Positions 58,187 to 64,000 of a DNA stretch of 64,000 nucleotides are shown one piece after another. Each line of letters begins with the position of its first letter. Within the stretch, counting starts at the first letter, position 1. The stretch spans positions 124,001 to 188,000 of the forward strand of contig JACGCK010000008.1 of the NCBI GenBank assembly GCA_014925825.1. Direction: 5' to 3'. The translations under genes and the position numbers were made by a program. The DNA is from Pholiota molesta (taxonomy: Eukaryota; Basidiomycota; Agaricomycetes; Agaricales; Strophariaceae). The notes under the pieces are model-generated. The model did not search any database, was not told where the DNA came from, and was given only the letters and a program-made list of their open reading frames with translations.

Positions 58187-59927
58187 ATGTCTGCTCCCCT
58201 TGCTGACCTCGCCGTGCCCCAGTCCATCCTGGACACCGATCTCTATAAAGTTATCCACCCACTCCTCTCCTCCTGCGCACTTGCTAACAGGCCACCCCCA
58301 TGACTGTAGCTGACCATGCAGCAGGCGGTTTTGCGCCTCTTCCCCGACATCCACGCCACCTACCGCTTCACAAACCGCAATCGTGATACCCTTTTCTCCC
58401 GGCAGTGCATCGAGCGCTTCCGCACAAACGTGTCTTGTGCGTGCCCACTATCGTCCCCCGATCTTATCTGATGGGCCTCTGACAGTATTCAGCACCATCG
58501 CACTAACCGAGAAGGAATCGGAATGGCTCAAACAGCAATGTCCCTACTTCACCGAGGCCTATCTCGCCTATCTCGCTTCTTACCGATTCAAACCGGAGCA
58601 AGTCAAGGTGAAATACATCCCCGTGACAAGCGACGACCTACTAGGAAGGCTCGAAATTGACATCACCGGACCATGGGTCGAAACCATTTTGTGGGAAGTG
58701 CCGCTAATGGCCTGCCTTAGCGAAACCTATTTCCAAACGGTCGCGGTCGATTGGAATTACGACCAGCAAGACGGTGTGTCCTCGTTCATTCCAGCCGCCA
58801 TGTTCCCACTTAACAGGGTGTACGGGCGCTAGAAATCGCCTACGCGAAAGGCAAGACATTGCTCGAAGCAAACTGCCATTTCAGCGAATTCGGGACTCGA
58901 AGAAGACGGTCGTTCCATGCCCAAGATATCGTCATCGGAGGTCTTCTACGTGCGCACAAAGAGATTCCTAGCAGCGGTGGCCTAGTCGGGACGAGCAACG
59001 TACGCACCCCACAGCAGTAAATTCAAACTATAAAATAACAGAATTCGATCCAGGTTCATTTCGCCCAAAAATACAACTTGAGACCTATCGGGACAATTGC
59101 ACAGTGCGTCCCTAAACAGATGGTTACAAGTTCAAAATGATATATCGTGCCTACCAGTGAATGGTTTATGGGTGTATGCCGAATCTCTACTTTTCCCACT
59201 TCTCGCTGAGTAAATCAATAGGTCGGCGCTACCAAAGGCTATGAACATGTGAACACTACCGCCATGAAGCTATGGGAGGAGGTATACAACACACCGAATG
59301 CTCCTCTCATCGCATTAACAGACACCTTCACTACAACCGCCTTTATCAAGGTATCTCTCTTGATAAATTGCATTTTTAATAACTAATGCGTCTTGCAATA
59401 GGACTTGATAGCAGACCCAGAACGCGCCCATCGTTGGGGCGGTTTGCGCCAAGATTCAGGCGATCCATTCGTTTTCGGACCCCGCATGATAGAGATGTGC
59501 CAAACACTTGGAATACCCCACGATCGAATCGCTCATCTACTCGGATTCGTGAACGTGGTCAAATGTCTGGAAATCAAGAAGCAATGTGACGAGTTGGGCT
59601 TCACCAAGGGTAAGTTGATTGCATGTTCCACTTTCTTCATCGTCCACTGAATGTATGTCTCTCGTCAACAAGTTTCCTTTGGAGTTGGGACCTTCTTGAC
59701 AAACGATTTCCGGACCGCCTCGACTGGCGAAAAAGCAAAGCTCTGAATATCGTGATCAAGCTTTCTTCAGTGAACGATAAACCGTGTGTCAAGCTCAGCG
59801 ACGATCTCAAAAAAGTAAGCCACGGCTATTGTTCATTTTAGCCTCCCTAATGTCTAATGAATGATTAAAGACCACTGGTGATAAAGACACTGTCGAGCAC
59901 ATCAAAAGTCTGTATGATTTGAAGTAA
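58187..59927 (+). CDS. NPT1: Nicotinate phosphoribosyltransferase
   Basis: Converts nicotinate and PRPP to nicotinate mononucleotide, the first step of NAD salvage (Preiss-Handler). At least eight exons from MSAPLADLAVPQSILDTDLYK (intron) LTMQQAVLRLFPDIHATYRF onward. Motifs: VETILWEVPLMACLSETYF, FGTRRRRSFHAQDIVIGGLL (phosphoribosyl-binding Arg-rich loop), HEWFMG (active-site His and Glu), DTFTTTAFIKD, GLRQDSGDPFVF, and VSFGVGTFLTNDF near the C-terminus, ending IKSLYDLK and TAA 59925-59927. The exon boundaries at D-Q-Q-D/G-V-R-A-L and S-N/V-H-F-A were chosen by phase. Complete as far as I can read. Confidence 0.93.
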
Positions 59928-60135
59928 ACCAGAGCGTATCATGTATATGGAAAGAAGTAATAGAGCCGGCAGTATAACTTCAATTAGAGCGTATGTACAT
60001 GTCAATAAACTTTGGTTTACTTTCTAGCAAAGGTCTCTTAGGATCCCCGTCGTCCGATCTCACAATGGATGTATTGTATTCAGATTGAATCTCAACGTTT
60101 CATCACTCATCGGCGGACCCCGCATGTCCATTTAC
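59928..60135. other. NPT1 3' flank
   Basis: AT-rich, with AATAGAG and CAATAAACTTTGG (60002) as possible polyadenylation signals. No gene is seen. Confidence 0.35.
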
Positions 60136-60581
60136 TATCAATAAGAATCGCCTTCGGTTGGTCTAGTCTTTTCCCAAAGTCCACCAACTCTTCCTCTGGG
60201 GCGGCTTTTCATGAAGAACTATTCTTACCCCTTTGATAACAGAGCGTCACGTCGCTCTTTCGTATCCTCATCAGAAGCTCTATCCAGCTCAAGGTCGAAT
60301 ATTTGACTTGACGATTGCTTTTCATAACACTATCGACCAGTCATATACATTATAAGTAAGTTTTCTACAACCTATCAATAAGAATCGCCTTCGGTTGGAT
60401 CTATGTTTTTCCCAAAGTCCACCAACTCTTCCTCTGGCGCGGCTTTTCATGAAGAACTACTCTTACCCCTTGGATAACAGAGCGTCACGTCGCTCTTTCG
60501 TATCTTCATCAGAAGCTCTATCCAGCTCAAGCTCGAATATTTGACTTGACGATTGCCTTTTCATGACACTATCGATCAGTT
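60136..60581. repeat. ~205-bp direct duplication (240-bp period) at the F-box 3' end
   Basis: 60136-60341 and 60376-60581 are about 94% identical by eye (both begin TATCAATAAGAATCGCCTTC and end AACACTATCGACCAGT or its variant). They are separated by ~35 bp. On the minus strand both encode FELELDRASDEDTKERRDAL, so the duplicated piece looks like a coding tail. The second copy stops four bases before the F-box frame. Confidence 0.8.
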
Positions 60582-60584
60582 GAT

Positions 60585-61838
60585 TCACTGCAGCTCCCCC
60601 AAAGGCGGCTCGGAGGCGAGGTAAGCAAAGCGGCGGAGTACGAGGCGGCCCTGTTTTGCAAACGACTCCATTAGTGCATCGTCGACGGCGTTGGTCACCT
60701 CTCCCTTCACTGCCCTCATCTCGCGGAGTGTGATATCCTCTAGGAGGGGAAACGGTACACCGTGTACTTCCTCGCACCCTAGAAGCCACTTCCATGTGTC
60801 GCGTGCGAGATACGCGCCCACGAGGGATAAACGACGAAGCGCCGGGGAGCGCGATGAGGTGACCTGCAGAGCGGCATGCAAAGGTGGTTGGTACTGATTG
60901 AGCCACCTCACTTCGTCTTCAAACTCTTCATCGTCCCTGGTTCCATCCAGGTGGAGATCCCGCAGTCCTGGCGCTTCGATTGAATGTAACAAGTTCGCTC
61001 CAAGGCCCGGCACTACGACTGCCATTTTGGTAAGTTTCGGCAGGTGAATCGGGAGGTTCACGGGGAGGGTGCCAAAGCGGTCAATTTGGAGTGTACTGGA
61101 ATTAGAAGAAGAGTTTATATATGTGTATGTGCGATGTTCTTTGCACCAAAACGTCTCCAACAGTGGGGTTTGAGCGAGCAATTGGGTAATTTGGTAGGGA
61201 TGAGGATAGTCACAGCTCCAGGACATGGATCCGTCAAGGACAAGGGTTCGCAAGTAGGTTATCGGCGAATTAGGATATGGAATGCAGGGACCCAGAAGAG
61301 GGAGGATGAGAGTCGTTAGTGCAGGGAAAAGGCTTGGGATAGGATGGAGTAGAATTTGAGGGAACATTGGATCATAGTGGAACGGAACATCCAGGTCCTC
61401 ATCGTGTCGAATATCCAGTTTCTGAAGTGACGATGGCGTCGAAAGCTCAGGTGGATTCAAAAGGACTGTATACAGAATCGTTCCAGAACGTTTCACTGTG
61501 TCCGTAGCTATGTCAAGGGTGCGTATGCGTTCCCTTTGAGTGGAGAGACTGAGCCATATCTCTATCGCTAGAGAAGTGGGTGCTCCCGTAGCTTGTATGA
61601 CGACGTCCAATGGCCATGTTACACTTCGTTCAAAGCGTTTGCTGAGAAATGAAGTCGCCTCAGGCGTGTATTGCTTTTGTCCGATGTGAATAAATGACCA
61701 GAACTGGCGCGTTGTATGTATAATGTCGCAAAAATCTCTGCAGACAATTGGGAGTTGTGGATTATCGCTCTGCCAGAAAATCTCGACCAATAGTTCAGTT
61801 GGAAGATCCAGCAAAGACGAAGATGGCGGTGAATTCAT
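60585..61838 (-). CDS. F-box protein with leucine-rich C-terminal region
   Basis: A single uninterrupted exon of 417 residues, ATG 61838, TGA-type end at 60585. The N-terminal F-box is LLDLPTELLVEIFWQSDNPQ and CRDFCDIIHTTRQFWSFIHI (residues ~9-52), which would bind Skp1 in an SCF ubiquitin ligase. The rest is Leu-rich with irregular repeats (LRTLVLDGS, LRDLHLDGT, ALRRLSLVGAYLARDTWKWL), typical of the expanded basidiomycete F-box/LRR-like family that selects substrates. No named orthologue is recognised. The alternative minus frame at 60463-60906 shares the duplicated tail, so an extra spliced 3' exon is conceivable. Confidence 0.85.
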   Translation of the reverse strand: MNSPPSSSLLDLPTELLVEIFWQSDNPQLPIVCRDFCDIIHTTRQFWSFIHIGQKQYTPEATSFLSKRFERSVTWPLDVVIQATGAPTSLAIEIWLSLSTQRERIRTLDIATDTVKRSGTILYTVLLNPPELSTPSSLQKLDIRHDEDLDVPFHYDPMFPQILLHPIPSLFPALTTLILPLLGPCIPYPNSPITYLRTLVLDGSMSWSCDYPHPYQITQLLAQTPLLETFWCKEHRTYTYINSSSNSSTLQIDRFGTLPVNLPIHLPKLTKMAVVVPGLGANLLHSIEAPGLRDLHLDGTRDDEEFEDEVRWLNQYQPPLHAALQVTSSRSPALRRLSLVGAYLARDTWKWLLGCEEVHGVPFPLLEDITLREMRAVKGEVTNAVDDALMESFAKQGRLVLRRFAYLASEPPLGELQ

Positions 61839-62347
61839 TTTGCTAAGAGGTAAAAGTAAAAGCTTGTCAATACCTTAGTGCATGACTTAGTTGACTAGGC
61901 CGATGGACGGACCTATCTATGAAGATGAACCTGTCTGTCGAGCTTCTTCCAGAGTTGGTGCAAAGGCCAGCTACCAGTCTAGGGTATATATATTGCCTTT
62001 CCATTTCAATTGATCATCGGATGCCTTCATTCAGGCTTCAATCTGCTCTCAACTTTCCTTCCATAAGATGGCGACTAAGATATCCTGCCAGAAGGAGTCT
62101 CATTCTATACTCTGGGTCGGATGTGATTGGCTAATCCAAAGTTCCAAGGCGTTATATGTTGGCATGTGAGTCCGAGGTCGATGGAAGCAACAACCAACAA
62201 GTACGCACACATGATTATTATTGTGGGCCTTTGTGGGCGCGGAGTGGGCGCATGCTTATGATCCATTCTTTTTGTTTCAGACTGGTTAATCCTGGTCGAT
62301 TTGGGTTAAACCTTGATTAATCCAAGAGAATACACGAGAGTAGTGGA
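61839..62347. other. Intergenic upstream of the F-box gene
   Basis: No gene is seen. It contains a TATATATTG near 61985, and TTAATC-rich direct/inverted words around 62283-62325 next to the start of the dispersed repeat. Confidence 0.4.
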
Positions 62348-64000
62348 AGTTGAGTTGAACAACTGAAGTATAGCTGCATCCTTCGAAAACGACGTTCAGG
62401 TCCTGCTGAGGTAAGCGGCCGTCACAAAAGGCCATCAGCTGCCATCAGCCAAGCGTTTTGTGCCGACGCGCGCCGCCCGTGTTAAGCAGCCAGGCCAAGG
62501 CAGCGCTCGCGCAACGCGCACTGCGCCGCTGATGCCCAATGCAATGGGCTATCAAGAGCGTTTTAATTTTCCGTGGAAACCACACTGCAGTGCAGGAGAG
62601 AAAAAATGGAATTTGAATAGAATTAGATGCTCATACATAAGAATCAAATTTATGGCTGGGAGGGCATGGTGGGGGAACAGGGGAAATTTTTTTCGAAAAT
62701 GAGGCGCATTTTTGCAAGGGGAGGCGCTCTCAAATGCCGCGCTTCAGCGCGAGGTGGCGTAGCAGCCGAGCATTGGCCGACAAGCTAGCAGGTGATGGGA
62801 GGAGAGCACTAGTATTATTAGAAGAGCCGAAATGACATTCTCATACGTTTCAAAAGTGAACGTCGTTTATCCGGGTCGTCTCAGCTGCGCAGATTGATCT
62901 GGCCATTTCTAGCGCTGGGATTGGCTGCAGGAGCATCCAAAAAGACGTTCACTCCATCAAAACGACGTTTACGGTGGGAAAAAAGACGTTCAGAGGGTGA
63001 CCAGGTCGGGACCGGCCATGCCGCCGTGATGCGCACGGAATTTTCATGGTGCATCACGGAAAAAGACTGTTCTTAGGGCCCTAAGGCTTTTCCACCTATG
63101 CAAAAACCTACCTAGAGGTGAATTGGGGCCTTTCTCTGGCCTCTCTAGTCTCAATTTTCTTGTATATATATACATTGCACACAATTCAAAATGAAAACAA
63201 AAAATTATATTCAATTCTGTCTAATGTATCAAGAGCTTTTTACTAAGTACATAAATGAAGGGGATGGTCAAAGAGGCGCGTTAACACCAGCGACGCTCTT
63301 CGCCGCGCAGGCGTCCGCTGGGAGCTTCCACTGCTTGGCACGCGCCGGTTTTGGTGAGATACGTCTCGAGCCCCCGGATCAACACTCGCCTTCGCGCTGC
63401 ACGTCCTGCACCAGCGGCATCTGCCTGAGCTCGGCGGCCTTCTGAACGCGCCACGCCGCCACGTCCTCCACGAGCGCGTGCGTCTCGTTCGCGATCAGGG
63501 CGTCCGGCTGGTCGAACCTCTTTTCGTGCCGCTCGACAATCCTGTTGCGCTTCGCCGCGATCGCGGCCGCCTGCTCCGCTTCCGTCAGGGACTCGATCTG
63601 GCTGGCGGCGGCGGCGGCGGATGTGGGTGTGTCCTGGGTGTTCGTGCTGGCGTCGACGGCGGCGGGCTGCGGCTTGTCGACGCCGAGGTCGGAACACGTC
63701 GAGGTCGAGGTCGTCGCCCGCCGGCGGGCCCAAGAGCGAAGTGGCCGCGACAGAGGCGGCGGCGCGCATCACCTCTGCGGATGCAGCAGGCGTCGCGGAC
63801 TTGGGCTGCTCAGCGGGCGCGGGCGCGGGCGCGTGTGTAGGTGTCCAGCGCCTCCGCGGCCGTGGGCTCTTCGACGACGACAACCTCCAGCGAGGCGGCG
63901 GGGTCGTCGAGCATGAGTGCGGCCGAGGCGGAGAGGACGACCGCGGCGGGGCAAGGTGCATGAGGTGCAGGGCGCGGTGCACGTTGGGTGCACGCGTGGT
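62348..64000 (-). repeat. Dispersed repeat, copy 2 (runs off the window)
   Basis: Reverse complement of 8690-10325, extending to the window edge. Its outer end GAAGTTGAGTTGAACAA (62347) also occurs at 7173, left of copy 1, suggesting that the full element there is 7173-~10335. AAAGACGTTC / AAAACGACGTTT words recur at 62379, 62945, 62959 and 62983. The coding fragment is at 63300-63980. Confidence 0.8.
63290..63980 (-). pseudogene. Captured gene fragment, second copy
   Basis: Encodes the same helical segment as 8872-9390. Here AAAIAAKRNRIVERHEKRFD is retained in frame, followed by ALIANETHALVEDVAAWRVQ, before a one-base break (GCGAGTG instead of GCGAGTGG). The better-preserved upstream part shows that copy 1 lost ~25 bp. 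Parent gene not recognised. Confidence 0.5.

Overview
The window is nuclear DNA of a filamentous basidiomycete, most likely an agaricomycete. The evidence is ~45-70 bp GT-AG introns (several with a CTAAC/CTAAT branch site), a Kyakuja-Dileera-Zisupton (KDZ) transposase with its CxC2 cysteine cluster, a TET/JBP-type dioxygenase, Ty3 chromoviruses with chromodomains, Ty1/copia elements, and a fungal housekeeping block (CIT1, TRM8, RRP41, NPT1). About 52 kb (1-54 kb) is a nested mobile-element landscape. The compact gene block occupies ~54.4-61.8 kb, and another repeat closes the window.

Layout. 1-12.4 kb: a hAT-like end abuts a Ty1/copia gag-protease fragment (minus strand). That fragment carries a precise 150-bp TA-flanked MITE and was invaded by a second copia element (LTR 2524-2949, gag-pol from 3043). 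The second copia pol is itself split by a 6.4-kb terminal-inverted-repeat element (5655-12102, 9-11 bp target duplication) that shows no transposase but holds GC-rich inserts and a captured coding fragment.

12.77-29.42 kb: the centrepiece, a composite KDZ element bounded by ~155-bp inverted arms. It carries (i) a KDZ transposase of about 1070 residues that reads intact once spliced, with one intron swollen to 4.3 kb by nested insertions; (ii) a divergently transcribed TET/JBP-family 2-oxoglutarate/Fe(II) dioxygenase with H-x-D, H and R motifs present; (iii) a 95-residue basic protein; (iv) a Ser/Pro-rich protein with an RNase H1 N-terminal-like domain and one frame break; and (v) a 751-residue five-exon protein with an HMG-box-like segment. 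Transposase plus a putative 5-methylcytosine oxidase plus DNA-binding-type accessory proteins suggests a mobile element that manages the methylation state of its own DNA.

29.4-54.3 kb: a frame-broken Ty3 chromovirus (29424-36192) cuts the right KDZ arm. It is followed by a ~325-bp-period decayed tandem array, a solo or truncated LTR, another end of the 6.4-kb family, and a decayed gene for a 3'-5' exonuclease fusion protein. That gene was hit by a TIR element and then by a young Ty3 chromovirus (46380-52194; LTRs differ at one base; 5-bp duplication CATCC). The chromovirus appears to self-prime reverse transcription in the Tf1/sushi manner.

54.4-61.8 kb: citrate synthase, tRNA m7G46 methyltransferase, exosome subunit RRP41, nicotinate phosphoribosyltransferase and an F-box protein, with two tight head-to-head promoters. 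Citrate synthase has a one-base frame break at a short homopolymer, so small indels elsewhere in the window may be assembly errors rather than real decay.
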